Assembly: GCA_930972465.1 (NCBI GenBank) | Contig: CAKNHF010000016.1 | Coordinates: 1 to 63,628, forward strand | Direction: 5' to 3' | Source of the DNA: an uncultured Lachnospiraceae bacterium | Lineage (GTDB): Bacteria > Bacillota > Clostridia > Lachnospirales > Lachnospiraceae | DNA length: 63,628 nucleotides | Part shown: positions 43,933 through 52,120 of the stretch, piece by piece | Numbering within the stretch: position 1 is the first letter of the stretch | Layout: every line of letters starts with the position of its first letter | Notes under the pieces: model-generated | What the model was told of the DNA's origin: nothing | Databases searched by the model: none | Seen by the model: only the letters and a program-made list of their open reading frames with translations | Position numbers and translations under genes: made by a program

Positions 43933-43959
43933 GCCGGCCGGATCGAGCGCCGGGCCGGC
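43933..43959 (-). promoter_or_regulatory. Leader hairpin of pncB
   Basis: On the minus strand GCCGGCC (43959-43953) pairs with GGCCGGC (43939-43933), starting about eight bases after the predicted transcript start. Confidence 0.45.
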
Positions 43960-43973
43960 AATTTTTCTTTAAG

Positions 43974-44001
43974 ATTATAGCATATGTGGGAAAAAAGTAA
44001 A
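43974..44001 (-). promoter_or_regulatory. Promoter of pncB
   Basis: Minus strand: TTTACT (44001-43996), 16 bases, TATAAT (43979-43974). Confidence 0.55.
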
Positions 44002-44031
44002 AGGAAATGGTTAAAAGACGACAGATGTCAT

Positions 44032-44060
44032 TTGTATTTGCCGGTCCGGTGTGTCATAAT
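44032..44060 (+). promoter_or_regulatory. Promoter of deoB
   Basis: TTGTAT (44032-44037), 17 bases, CATAAT (44055-44060); divergent from the pncB promoter. Confidence 0.55.
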
Positions 44061-44119
44061 ATTTTACAGACACAGAGAATGAAGGCGGAAAAGCCGGTAC
44101 AGTGGAAAGGAAGATCATT

Positions 44120-45286
44120 ATGGCAAAACGTGTATTTCTTATTGTGCTTGACAGCGCCGGAGTCGGATATGAGCCCGATGCGGACCGGTTCGGAGATGTG
44201 GGAAGCGATACGTTCGGAACATGCATACGCAGCGGGAGGCTGCATGTGCCGAACATGGAGAAAATGGGACTTTTCCATATAGAAGGAACGTCGTTTGAGA
44301 GAAAAGGGGCTCCTGAACTGGGCTGCTGCGGCAGGCTGCGGGAGCAGTCCGCAGGCAAGGACACGACGATGGGACACTGGGAGATCGGGGGCGTGATATC
44401 ACCCAGACCGATGCCTACTTATCCGAATGGATTCCCCGCGGAGCTGCTCCATGAGTTTGCCGAGAAGACAGGACGGGGAGTGATCTGCAATGAAGTGGGA
44501 TCCGGGACAGAAATGATCCGGAAGTACGGGGCGGAACAGATCGCCACGGGAAAATGGATTGTCTACACCTCGGCGGACAGCGTGTTCCAGATAGCAGCTC
44601 ATGAAGAGGTTATTCCTCTGGAAGAACTTTATGAGGGGTGCCGCATTGCAAGAGCCATGCTTACAGGCAAAAATGCTGTGGGCAGGGTAATCGCAAGACC
44701 ATACGTCGGAACAGCGCCGAACTTCACCAGAACAGTAAACCGGCATGATTTTTCTCTGGAACCGCCGAAGGATACAATCCTTGATATGATGAAGGCGGCG
44801 GGGAAAGATGTGATCGGAGTGGGAAAGATTTACGATATCTTCGCCGGCCGCGGCCTGACGAGAACTTTTCCCAATGAGGGGAATGAGAAGAATATGGATG
44901 TGACGCTGGCGCTCCAGGATGAAGATTTCGAGGGACTGTGCTTTGTCAATCTGGTAGATTTCGATATGATGTACGGGCACAGGAACGACATCAAAGGATA
45001 CACGGACGCGCTGAACGCATTTGATCTCCGGCTCAATGAGTTCCTGCCGAAGATGCGAGCGGACGATATCCTGATGATTACGGCAGATCACGGATGTGAT
45101 CCCGGATTCCCGGGCACGGATCACACAAGAGAGTATGTGCCTCTGCTGTGCTGCGGGAAGAAAGTAAAGAACGGCGTGAATCTGGGAACGAGGGGAAGCT
45201 ACGCGGATATTGCGGCATCCCTGGCAGAGCTGTTTGAAATTCCGTATACAGGAGATGGCGAGAGCTTTCTCGGCCGGATTCTGTGA
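44120..45286 (+). CDS. deoB: Phosphopentomutase
   Basis: Interconverts (deoxy)ribose-1-phosphate and (deoxy)ribose-5-phosphate, linking nucleoside breakdown to the pentose phosphate pathway. The 388-residue alkaline-phosphatase-fold enzyme shows VLDSAGVGYEPDA with the metal Asp, GKDTTMGHWEIGG with the phosphorylated Thr, NLVDFDMMYGHRND, and TADHGCDPGFPGTDHTREYVPLL with His and Asp ligands. GGAAAGGAAG precedes the ATG at 44120. It stands alone, without deoD or pdp next to it. Confidence 0.96.
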   Translation: MAKRVFLIVLDSAGVGYEPDADRFGDVGSDTFGTCIRSGRLHVPNMEKMGLFHIEGTSFERKGAPELGCCGRLREQSAGKDTTMGHWEIGGVISPRPMPTYPNGFPAELLHEFAEKTGRGVICNEVGSGTEMIRKYGAEQIATGKWIVYTSADSVFQIAAHEEVIPLEELYEGCRIARAMLTGKNAVGRVIARPYVGTAPNFTRTVNRHDFSLEPPKDTILDMMKAAGKDVIGVGKIYDIFAGRGLTRTFPNEGNEKNMDVTLALQDEDFEGLCFVNLVDFDMMYGHRNDIKGYTDALNAFDLRLNEFLPKMRADDILMITADHGCDPGFPGTDHTREYVPLLCCGKKVKNGVNLGTRGSYADIAASLAELFEIPYTGDGESFLGRIL

Positions 45287-45432
45287 AATGATCAGACGGA
45301 CGCAGCGTCCGTCCCTGAAAATATGCATGAAAAAGCGGAGCAGGTATATCAGGTGGGAGCGGTCTCCCATCTGAGAGGAAGCGCAGGGATTCAAAGGTTA
45401 TTCTGTCAGCTGACGCTGACCTGAATCCCGCG

Positions 45433-45462
45433 CCGGGACTCGCAGTCAAGTCCCGGATTTAT
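45433..45462. terminator. Terminator between deoB and plsC
   Basis: CCGGGACT (45433-45440) and AGTCCCGG (45449-45456) between convergent genes; a second palindrome GGACGCAGCGTCC lies just after deoB near 45298-45310. Confidence 0.6.
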
Positions 45463-46193
45463 ACCAGCTCCGCATTTTTGCGGATTGTCTCTCTTATTAC
45501 ATTCTCCACGTAATCGCCGATATGGCGTTTCGTGTCTTTATCCAGCTGATCCGGATAGATCGGTTTTCCGTATTCGATCACCACATGTGTTTTTTTAATC
45601 TTCGGGAAATGGTTTTCAAAGATCTCCGCAGTATTGTTCATGGAGATCGGAACGATCGCGCATCCGGTCTTTGTGGAGATCTTGAGCGCTCCGTCTTTGA
45701 ACGGCAGCATGCTGAGTTCTTCGCCTCTGTTTCTTGTGCCTTCCGGGAAGACACAGATGGAAATCCCGTTTTTGATATCGTCGATAGCCTGAAGGATTGT
45801 TTTCAGCCCTTCCTTGGGATCTTTCCTGTCCAGGAAGAGGCAGTGAAGGCGCTTCATCCATGTCGTAAGCGTCAGATAACGCTCCATCTCCTTCTTGGCA
45901 ATGTAGCCGGTCAGCCGTCTGCATCTGCTGTAGGTCAGCAGGATATCGAAATAGCTGCGGTGGTTCCCGATAAACAGTACTGCTTCGTCAGGAACATTTT
46001 CCTCGCCGATCACGGTTGTTTTCACACCGGTTATCTTCAGTATGACCTTAAATGCCCACTGAACCAGGCGAAGAGAACTGATATCACGTACATAGGGATT
46101 AAATTTCCCGATAACCCATTCGACAATGAGAACAGGTATGGTGAGGATCAGATACAGAATCAGAAAGATTACAATACAAATAAATCGAAACAT
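45459..46193 (-). CDS. plsC: 1-acyl-sn-glycerol-3-phosphate acyltransferase
   Basis: Adds the second acyl chain in phosphatidic acid synthesis at the membrane. The 244-residue protein begins with a hydrophobic helix (ICIVIFLILYLILTIPVLIVEWVIG), then has the catalytic HX4D motif in GNHRSYFD, the glycerol-phosphate motif FPEGTRNRG and a downstream IVPIS block. Length and motif order fit PlsC. It is transcribed alone from its own promoter, with a long hairpin at the transcript start. Confidence 0.93.
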   Translation of the reverse strand: MFRFICIVIFLILYLILTIPVLIVEWVIGKFNPYVRDISSLRLVQWAFKVILKITGVKTTVIGEENVPDEAVLFIGNHRSYFDILLTYSRCRRLTGYIAKKEMERYLTLTTWMKRLHCLFLDRKDPKEGLKTILQAIDDIKNGISICVFPEGTRNRGEELSMLPFKDGALKISTKTGCAIVPISMNNTAEIFENHFPKIKKTHVVIEYGKPIYPDQLDKDTKRHIGDYVENVIRETIRKNAELV

Positions 46194-46218
46194 CAGTTAA
46201 TCCTCGATTCCATCAGTA

Positions 46219-46267
46219 ATACAGGCCGCAGTCCCGCGGTTTTACGGAACTGCAGCGCATCCTGTAT
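46219..46267 (-). promoter_or_regulatory. Leader hairpin of plsC
   Basis: Minus-strand ATACAGG (46267-46261) pairs with CCTGTAT (46225-46219), with inner pairs GCAGT/ACTGC and CCG/CGG. It starts at about the predicted first base of the transcript. Confidence 0.45.
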
Positions 46268-46268
46268 C

Positions 46269-46297
46269 ATTATACAATAGCCGTCTGGAAAATACAA
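46269..46297 (-). promoter_or_regulatory. Promoter of plsC
   Basis: Minus strand: TTGTAT (46297-46292), 17 bases, TATAAT (46274-46269). Confidence 0.6.
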
Positions 46298-46329
46298 GAA
46301 AATAGACATCAGTTTTAATAACTGTATTG

Positions 46330-46358
46330 TTGTCCAGTTACGGTTCGCATTTTATTAT
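46330..46358 (+). promoter_or_regulatory. Candidate promoter of the PrcB-domain lipoprotein gene
   Basis: TTGTCC (46330-46335), 17 bases, TATTAT (46353-46358), giving a leader of about 110 bases. A sporulation-sigma promoter was not recognised. Confidence 0.4.
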
Positions 46359-46476
46359 GAGGAAAAATGCAGTCATATGTGAACTCCTGCGTCCCGCGTT
46401 ATTCCTCAATACAGGGAATAATCCCGGCAAAATCTACATATGTTTATATGGAAAATATGCTGCAGGGAGTCTGAGA

Positions 46477-46899
46477 GTGGATCGAGGCACAGGAAGGAGG
46501 GCGGCTGCGTGCGCGGTATGCATTTTGGTATGCATGACAGTGACAGGGTGTGTGACCGGCCCGAAGAATATGCAGAAAATAAGGGACCTTGAGTTTACCG
46601 TGCTTGACAGAGAAGCCATACCGGAAGAGCTTGAGCTGCTGATTGAGGAGAATAAGGATGAGCCCTTTAAACTGACGTATGCCGATCAGGGATATCTGTA
46701 TATCGCTGAAGGATATGGGGCCCGGCTTACAACCGGCTACAGTGTGAAAGTAAACGAACTTTATGAGGCGGAAGACGCGGTCTGCATACATACCAGCCTT
46801 CTGGGACCGGAGAAGGGAGAGGAGACGAAAGAGATCACCACATTTCCCTATGTGGCAGTGCAGCTTGAGTATATTGAAAAAGATGTTGTATTTCAGTGA
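46477..46899 (+). CDS. Lipoprotein with a PrcB-like C-terminal domain
   Basis: A 140-residue predicted lipoprotein. I start it at a GTG seven bases after AGGGAG (46464-46469), because that puts a basic start (RGTGRRAA), a hydrophobic stretch and the lipobox VTGC (Cys25) in the right order; longer starts upstream would bury the signal peptide. The mature part (about 45-140) with EPFKLTYADQGYLYIAEGYGARLTTGYSVKVNEL resembles the PrcB_C domain. Its stop overlaps the region of the sipL ribosome binding site, so the two are co-transcribed and a sporulation-related envelope role is possible. Confidence 0.75.
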   Translation: MDRGTGRRAAACAVCILVCMTVTGCVTGPKNMQKIRDLEFTVLDREAIPEELELLIEENKDEPFKLTYADQGYLYIAEGYGARLTTGYSVKVNELYEAEDAVCIHTSLLGPEKGEETKEITTFPYVAVQLEYIEKDVVFQ

Positions 46900-46910
46900 G
46901 GAGGACAGAG

Positions 46911-48470
46911 ATGGAGTTAGTGAAAAAACCGATACATTATGTCAAGGAAGGACGGAGGATATTTGACCAGTTTTATCTGGATGAAGATTATAATGTTCCG
47001 GATTCCAGGGATGATGTCCGGCGCATCGTTCAGGGAACCGGGGAAGTGAAAGTGGAGGATATCCGGCTTGTGGAAAATTATGTGCGGATCACGGGAAAAG
47101 TGTATTTTCAGATCCTGTATGTGACGTCCTCGGCAGATCCCGGGCCGGCCGTGCTGGAGGGAAAGATCCCGTTTGAGGAGATGGTTTACACGGAGAACGG
47201 GGAGGGCGAGACCTATTTCGTACAGAATGCGCGCACGGAATTCACTGCTTCGGTGGTAAACTCCAGGAAACTGAGCCTTCGGGTTATGGTAGAGCTGGAG
47301 GTGGGAAGGGAGAGGCTGGAAGATGAAGAGACGACCACGGATGTGGAAAGCAGTATCCAGGTCTATAAAAAGATGAAGAAGATAAATCTTCTCAAGGTGG
47401 CCGTCACGAGAAAAGATACATACAGGATCAAAGAGGAGATTACACTTCCGGGGACCAAGGAGAGCGTGGGGCAGATCCTGCTCACGGATGTGGAAAACCG
47501 GAAGCTGGATATCCGCCCCGGACAGGATGAACTGCTTCTGAGAGGAGAGCTTCTTGTATTCTGTATGTATCTGTCCGGGGAGGAGAAGCCGGACTGGATC
47601 ACACAGAGTGTGCCCTATGAGGGAAGGATATCCTGCGAAGGTGTCTCGGAGGGAATGTACTACTATGTACAGCCGTCTCTTGAGGATACGCTGGTGGATA
47701 TCCGGATGGACAGCGACGGCGAAATGAGAGTTCTGGGAATAGAAGGGACTCTGAACCTGCGGATGAATATTTATGAAGAAGAGGAGATGGAACTCCTTGA
47801 AGACCTGTACTCTCTTGAGCAGCAGTGTGTCCTCAGGACCAGGGAAGCAGTATATGAAGAACTGCTGATGCAGAATCAGTCCAAGTGCAAACTGTCCGAA
47901 CGGCTTGCACTGCCGGAGCTGAAGGAAGACGTTCTGCAGATTATTTACAGCCGCGGAAGTATTCAGACAGAGCATGTGCAGAATACGGAAGAAGGCATCC
48001 GCGTGGAGGGAATACTTCATGTCTCGTTTCTCTATATGCGGGCAGATGACATGGAACCCTACGGAAGCTGGCAGGGCATGGTGCCGTTCACTTACCTGAT
48101 CGAGTGTCCGGATATGCCTGAAAACATCTGCTCCAGCATGTCGTATCATGTGGAACAGCTTCAGGTGAACCTGGCGGGGAGCGAGGCGGTGGAGATCAAG
48201 GCAGTGCTTGCATTTGACACTTTTGTGCGGAAAACGGTTCCGGTAGAGGTGATTACCGACGTGGAGACGGTTCCGGTAGATATGGAAGAAATGGAAAGCA
48301 GGCCGGGGATAGTCGGACATATTGTTCAGGAGAAAGAAGATCTGTGGAGCCTTGCAAAGAAGTATATGACGACGGTGGAAGGAATTATGGAAGTGAACGG
48401 GCTGGAGAACGAAACAATAAAAACCGGTGATAAGCTGTTGATTTTTAAAGAAAATATGAGTATACTGTGA
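46911..48470 (+). CDS. sipL: SipL-like spore coat morphogenetic protein (SPOCS domains and LysM)
   Basis: A 519-residue protein with three repeated beta-rich SPOCS/DUF3794 domains (about 20-150, 165-285 and 310-440; compare VKVEDIRLVENYVRITGKVYFQILYV and GIRVEGILHVSFLYM) and a C-terminal LysM domain (about 470-515: HIVQEKEDLWSLAKKYMTTVEGIMEVNGLENETIKTGDKLLIF). This is the layout of C. difficile SipL, which binds SpoIVA through LysM to attach the coat to the forespore. GAGGAGG six bases before the ATG sets the start. It supports the view that the organism makes spores. Confidence 0.88.
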   Translation: MELVKKPIHYVKEGRRIFDQFYLDEDYNVPDSRDDVRRIVQGTGEVKVEDIRLVENYVRITGKVYFQILYVTSSADPGPAVLEGKIPFEEMVYTENGEGETYFVQNARTEFTASVVNSRKLSLRVMVELEVGRERLEDEETTTDVESSIQVYKKMKKINLLKVAVTRKDTYRIKEEITLPGTKESVGQILLTDVENRKLDIRPGQDELLLRGELLVFCMYLSGEEKPDWITQSVPYEGRISCEGVSEGMYYYVQPSLEDTLVDIRMDSDGEMRVLGIEGTLNLRMNIYEEEEMELLEDLYSLEQQCVLRTREAVYEELLMQNQSKCKLSERLALPELKEDVLQIIYSRGSIQTEHVQNTEEGIRVEGILHVSFLYMRADDMEPYGSWQGMVPFTYLIECPDMPENICSSMSYHVEQLQVNLAGSEAVEIKAVLAFDTFVRKTVPVEVITDVETVPVDMEEMESRPGIVGHIVQEKEDLWSLAKKYMTTVEGIMEVNGLENETIKTGDKLLIFKENMSIL

Positions 48471-48561
48471 GTATAATGTATACAAGATACAGCGAATCGG
48501 GAAGCTGCACTATGTGCGGCTTCCCTGTTCGCGCAAAGATCATGGAAGCGGAGGACACAGG

Positions 48562-49455
48562 ATGAATCAGATTGAGTTAAAAGCACTTGCCAAGATTAAT
48601 CTGGGGCTGGATGTACTAGGAAGAAGGGAAAACGGATATCATGATGTCCGGATGGTCATGCAGTCCATCTATCTGTGTGACGGGGTGCGGATATCAAAAA
48701 GCGGGGAACCGGGAATCCGTCTGGAGACGAATCTGGGATTCCTGCCCACAGGAGACGGCAATATCGCGTATAAAGCCGCACGGCTTCTGATGGATGAATT
48801 TCATATCAGAGATGGAGTACACATACGGCTGGACAAGCATATCCCGGTTGCTGCGGGGCTGGCCGGCGGCAGTTCCAACGCCGCGGCGGTGCTTTTTGGC
48901 ATGAACCGGCTTTTCGGACTGCATCTCTCTCAGGAAGAACTCATGAAGCGGGGTGTGAAACTGGGGGCGGATGTGCCGTACTGCATCATGCGGGGCACAG
49001 TTCTTGCAGAAGGGATCGGGGAGAAACTCAGTGTGCTTCCTCCCATGCCGAAATGTACGGTACTTATTGCGAAACCGCCGATCAGTGTTTCGACGAAAGC
49101 AGTGTATGAAGCGCTGGATTCAAAGGATATTACGGAACATCCTGATATTGACGGAATCATCGAGGGGCTGAAAAAGGGCAGTGCGAGGGAAGTGGCGGCG
49201 TCCATGGGAAATGTCCTGGAATGTGTGACCATCCCAATGTATCCGATAATCGACAGGATCAAAAAGGAGATGACGGAACACGGGGCGATGGGGGCCATGA
49301 TGAGCGGCAGCGGACCGACTGTGTTCGGACTGTTTGAGAATCGTGCCGCAGCGAAGGCCGCGCAGAAGAGCATAAGAGATAAAGCACTGACAAAGCAGGT
49401 ATATGTTACGAACATACACAGTGTTAGGAGGAATCAGAATGGGTACAGATTTTGA
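48562..49455 (+). CDS. ispE: 4-diphosphocytidyl-2-C-methyl-D-erythritol kinase
   Basis: GHMP kinase of the MEP isoprenoid pathway. The 297-residue protein has KALAKINLGLDVLGRRENGYHD, the ATP loop PVAAGLAGGSSNAAAVL, KLGADVPYCIMRGT and the C-terminal MMSGSGPTVFGLF. The ATG at 48562 follows GGAGGACACAG. Its last 17 bases overlap the GntR gene. The order sipL-ispE-GntR-spoIIR is one I associate with Lachnospiraceae. Confidence 0.95.
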   Translation: MNQIELKALAKINLGLDVLGRRENGYHDVRMVMQSIYLCDGVRISKSGEPGIRLETNLGFLPTGDGNIAYKAARLLMDEFHIRDGVHIRLDKHIPVAAGLAGGSSNAAAVLFGMNRLFGLHLSQEELMKRGVKLGADVPYCIMRGTVLAEGIGEKLSVLPPMPKCTVLIAKPPISVSTKAVYEALDSKDITEHPDIDGIIEGLKKGSAREVAASMGNVLECVTIPMYPIIDRIKKEMTEHGAMGAMMSGSGPTVFGLFENRAAAKAAQKSIRDKALTKQVYVTNIHSVRRNQNGYRF

Positions 49456-50113
49456 AGTTACGATGAATGAATATCTTCCGCTGAGGGATGTTGTGTTCAA
49501 TACTCTGAGGCAGGCGATCCTTCGTGGGGAGCTGAAGCCGGGAGAAAGGCTGATGGAGATTCAGCTTGCAAACAAGCTTGGTGTCAGCAGGACACCGATC
49601 AGGGAAGCGATCCGCAAGCTGGAGCTGGAAGGGCTGGTGCTTATGATACCCCGCAAAGGGGCAGAGGTTGCAGAGATCACAGAAAAGAACCTCAGGGATG
49701 TCCTTGAGGTACGGTGCGCCCTGGAAGAGCTGGCTGTGCAGCTGGCATGCGACAGGATCGACGAGGAGGGGCTTGAGAACCTGCGTACCGCGGCCGCACA
49801 CTTTCGTGACGTGCTTGGCAGTGATGACATTACAAAGATTGCGGAAGCCGACGTGGCCTTTCACGACGTCATTTTCACGGCTACGGATAATCGGCGGCTC
49901 ATCCAGCTGCTGAATAATCTTCGGGAGCAGATGTACCGCTACCGTATAGAGTATCTGAAGAAAAAAGAATGCTATCCGCAGCTGCTTGAAGAACATAAGG
50001 CGATCATAGATGCCATCGCAGCAGGAGACAAAGACAAGGCGACAAAGATCACCGGACAGCATATCAACAATCAGGTGGATACTGTGGTGGGGACACTCAG
50101 ACATAAGGAGTGA
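49439..50113 (+). CDS. GntR family transcriptional regulator (FCD type)
   Basis: A 224-residue regulator. The N-terminal winged helix (about 10-75) has LRQAILRGELKPGERLMEIQLANKLGVSRTPIREAIRKLELEGLVLMIPRKGAEV, and the helical C-terminal FCD domain (about 85-215) has the metal-binding Asp/His pattern around FHDVIF and HKAIIDAI. FadR-like regulators often bind organic acids or acyl-CoA. A strong TAGGAGGA site lies inside ispE. The regulon is unknown; it may be embedded here only by operon position. Confidence 0.9.
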   Translation: MGTDFEVTMNEYLPLRDVVFNTLRQAILRGELKPGERLMEIQLANKLGVSRTPIREAIRKLELEGLVLMIPRKGAEVAEITEKNLRDVLEVRCALEELAVQLACDRIDEEGLENLRTAAAHFRDVLGSDDITKIAEADVAFHDVIFTATDNRRLIQLLNNLREQMYRYRIEYLKKKECYPQLLEEHKAIIDAIAAGDKDKATKITGQHINNQVDTVVGTLRHKE

Positions 50114-50118
50114 TTTTA

Positions 50119-50159
50119 ATGGGGGCCTGACCCCTTTTTCAAAGGGGTCAGGCCCCCAT
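50119..50159 (+). repeat. Inverted pair of GGGGCCTGACCCC elements
   Basis: Perfect 19-base arms (50119-50137 and 50141-50159, starting ATGGGGGCCTGACCCC) around a 3-base loop, made of two copies of the 25321-25340 element in opposite orientation. It lies six bases after the GntR stop and could act as its terminator or protect the 3' end, but there is no T run after it. Confidence 0.6.
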
Positions 50160-50255
50160 GACCGGCGAATTCTGAATATTCGGAATAATCCCATACAATT
50201 TGGCCATACTTCATGTATTGAACAACCAATATATGGAATTGTGGAGGGAATACAT

Positions 50256-50897
50256 ATGAATGGGATTGGAAGAATAGTGAGATATAAGAATAGAGTGATT
50301 TTAATGTTCGCGCTGCTGACAGCAGCACTTGTGACCTGTGTTGCGCTCTGGCAGGGGGAGGCGGCGGCTCAGGCGGACATGCAGGGGCGGCTTGCGGAGG
50401 AGATCATCAGGTTTCATGTGATCGCCAACAGCGATTCGGAGGAAGATCAGAGCCTGAAACTGAAAGTGCGTGATGAAATTGCAGATTATCTGAAAAGGGA
50501 AATGCCGGAGTGTATTAATATAGAAGAAACAGCCATGTGGCTGAGAGAACATACCGGTGAAATGGAAGCGGCCGGTAGGAAAGCGCTGAAAAGAGCAGGC
50601 GTGGATCAGCCGGTCAATGCGGCGGTGATCTCCTGCTGGTTTGAGGACAGGACTTATGGAAGTATGTATTTTCCGGCGGGAAACTATGAGACGCTCCGCG
50701 TCGAGATCGGTGCCGCAGAAGGACATAACTGGTGGTGTGTGCTTTACCCTGGTATGTGTTTCCGGGATGCGGTGAATGTGGTCTATCCGGACGGCAGCAG
50801 CGATAAGATCGGCAATGTACTGACAGAGAAGGAATATTCCGGTGTGACAGCGACTTCAGATTTTAAGATCGGCTGGTATTTCTGGAAAGGAAAGTAA
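50256..50897 (+). CDS. spoIIR: Stage II sporulation protein R
   Basis: Forespore-made secreted protein that triggers SpoIIGA to process pro-sigma E in the mother cell. The 213-residue protein has an N-terminal export helix (VILMFALLTAALVTCVALWQG), then the conserved RFHVIANSDSEEDQSLKLKVRDEI, and a cluster of aromatic and Cys residues at EGHNWWCVLYPGMCF. GGAGGGAA five bases before the ATG at 50256. A forespore sigma F promoter would be expected but none was clear. The CDF gene follows three bases after the stop. Confidence 0.94.
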   Translation: MNGIGRIVRYKNRVILMFALLTAALVTCVALWQGEAAAQADMQGRLAEEIIRFHVIANSDSEEDQSLKLKVRDEIADYLKREMPECINIEETAMWLREHTGEMEAAGRKALKRAGVDQPVNAAVISCWFEDRTYGSMYFPAGNYETLRVEIGAAEGHNWWCVLYPGMCFRDAVNVVYPDGSSDKIGNVLTEKEYSGVTATSDFKIGWYFWKGK

Positions 50898-50900
50898 ATA

Positions 50901-52091
50901 ATGACAGAATTTCTTGTAAAACATTTTATAAAAGATTATAAGGACGTAGAGAAGGTGTCTGTGAGAACGGCCTATGGAGTGCTGGCCAGTATTGTGGGCA
51001 TCTTCTGCAATGTCTTTCTCTTTGTGGTTAAATTTGCGGTGGGACTTATCCTGAACAGTGTGTCTGTCACAGCAGATGCGTTCAATAATCTGTCCGACGC
51101 AGGGTCATCTATTATCGGGTTTGTCGGTGTGAAGATGGCAGAAAAACCGGCGGATGCGGATCATCCGTTCGGACATGGGAGAATGGAATATATTGCCGCG
51201 CTGGCGGTATCCTTCCTGGTGATCGAGGTGGGATTTACCTTTCTGAAGGATTCGATCGGAAAGATCCGCACACCGGAAGCAATCAGCTTCAGCGTTATCT
51301 CGGTAATTATTCTTCTCCTCTCCATCGCGGTAAAACTGTGGCTCGGCCTGTTCAACAGAAAACTGGGAGAGAAGATCAACTCCAAGGTGATGATGGCCGT
51401 ATTTGCGGACTCCATGGGCGATGTAGTTACTACTGGAGCAACGATCCTTTCTCTTGTGTTCTTTGGCGTGACCGGAATTAATGTGGACGGCATCGTGGGC
51501 GTAGGAGTTGCCCTTGTGGTTATGTGGGCCGGCATAGGAATTGCGAAAGATACGCTGGAGCCTCTGATCGGAGAGGCGATCGATCCGGAAGTGTATGCCA
51601 GAATAAAGAAATTCGTAGAAAGTTATGACGGCATAGAGGGGACGCACGATCTGATCGTACATAATTACGGCCCTGGAAGGAGCATGGCATCTATCCATGC
51701 AGAGGTGCCGAACAATGTGGATATTGAGAAGTCTCACGAAATCATTGACCGGATCGAGCGTGACGCGGGAAAACAGCTGGGGCTTTTCCTCGTAATCCAT
51801 ATGGATCCGATCGAAACCAGAGATAAATCGGTTCTGAAGATACGTGAAAAAACAGCAGAGATACTTAAGGAAATCGATCCTTCCTGCAGTATCCATGATT
51901 TTCGGGTGGTTCACGGGGAAAATCAGGTCAATCTGATCTTCGACATGGTAATTCCGATAGAGTACGATGAGGAGATGAGAAGTGAGCTTCCGCAGCGGCT
52001 GTCAGAACGCCTGAAAGAGGTGGATTCCCGGTATCAATGCGTGATTACCGTAGACTACGACTATGTAGCAAAGCAGGACGAAGAGAAATAA
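50901..52091 (+). CDS. Cation diffusion facilitator family metal exporter
   Basis: A 396-residue metal/proton antiporter. Six membrane helices occupy about residues 25-215; metal-site residues occur as SVTADAFNNLSDAGSS in helix 2 and FADSMGDVVTTGAT in helix 5, and the signature AEKPADADHPFGHGRMEYIAALAVS lies between helices 2 and 3. The cytoplasmic C-terminal domain (about 215-305) is the usual ferredoxin-like fold, followed by an extra 90 residues (IHDFRVVHGENQVNLIFDMVIP). Substrate probably zinc, manganese or iron. GGAAAG is close upstream, and it starts three bases after spoIIR. Confidence 0.9.
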   Translation: MTEFLVKHFIKDYKDVEKVSVRTAYGVLASIVGIFCNVFLFVVKFAVGLILNSVSVTADAFNNLSDAGSSIIGFVGVKMAEKPADADHPFGHGRMEYIAALAVSFLVIEVGFTFLKDSIGKIRTPEAISFSVISVIILLLSIAVKLWLGLFNRKLGEKINSKVMMAVFADSMGDVVTTGATILSLVFFGVTGINVDGIVGVGVALVVMWAGIGIAKDTLEPLIGEAIDPEVYARIKKFVESYDGIEGTHDLIVHNYGPGRSMASIHAEVPNNVDIEKSHEIIDRIERDAGKQLGLFLVIHMDPIETRDKSVLKIREKTAEILKEIDPSCSIHDFRVVHGENQVNLIFDMVIPIEYDEEMRSELPQRLSERLKEVDSRYQCVITVDYDYVAKQDEEK

Positions 52092-52120
52092 AGAAAGAGA
52101 CAGAAAGGAAGGAACCGCAC

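Noticed and set aside
46917-48485. A 522-codon open frame antisense to sipL
   Set aside because: SipL domains and the LysM end are clear on the plus strand; the antisense frame is an accident of a GC-biased third position.
50183-50211. A sigma F-like promoter (GAATA ... GGCCATACTT) ahead of spoIIR
   Set aside because: The spacer is about 14 bases, shorter than the usual 15-16, and the -35 part matches poorly; the expectation of a forespore promoter made it tempting.
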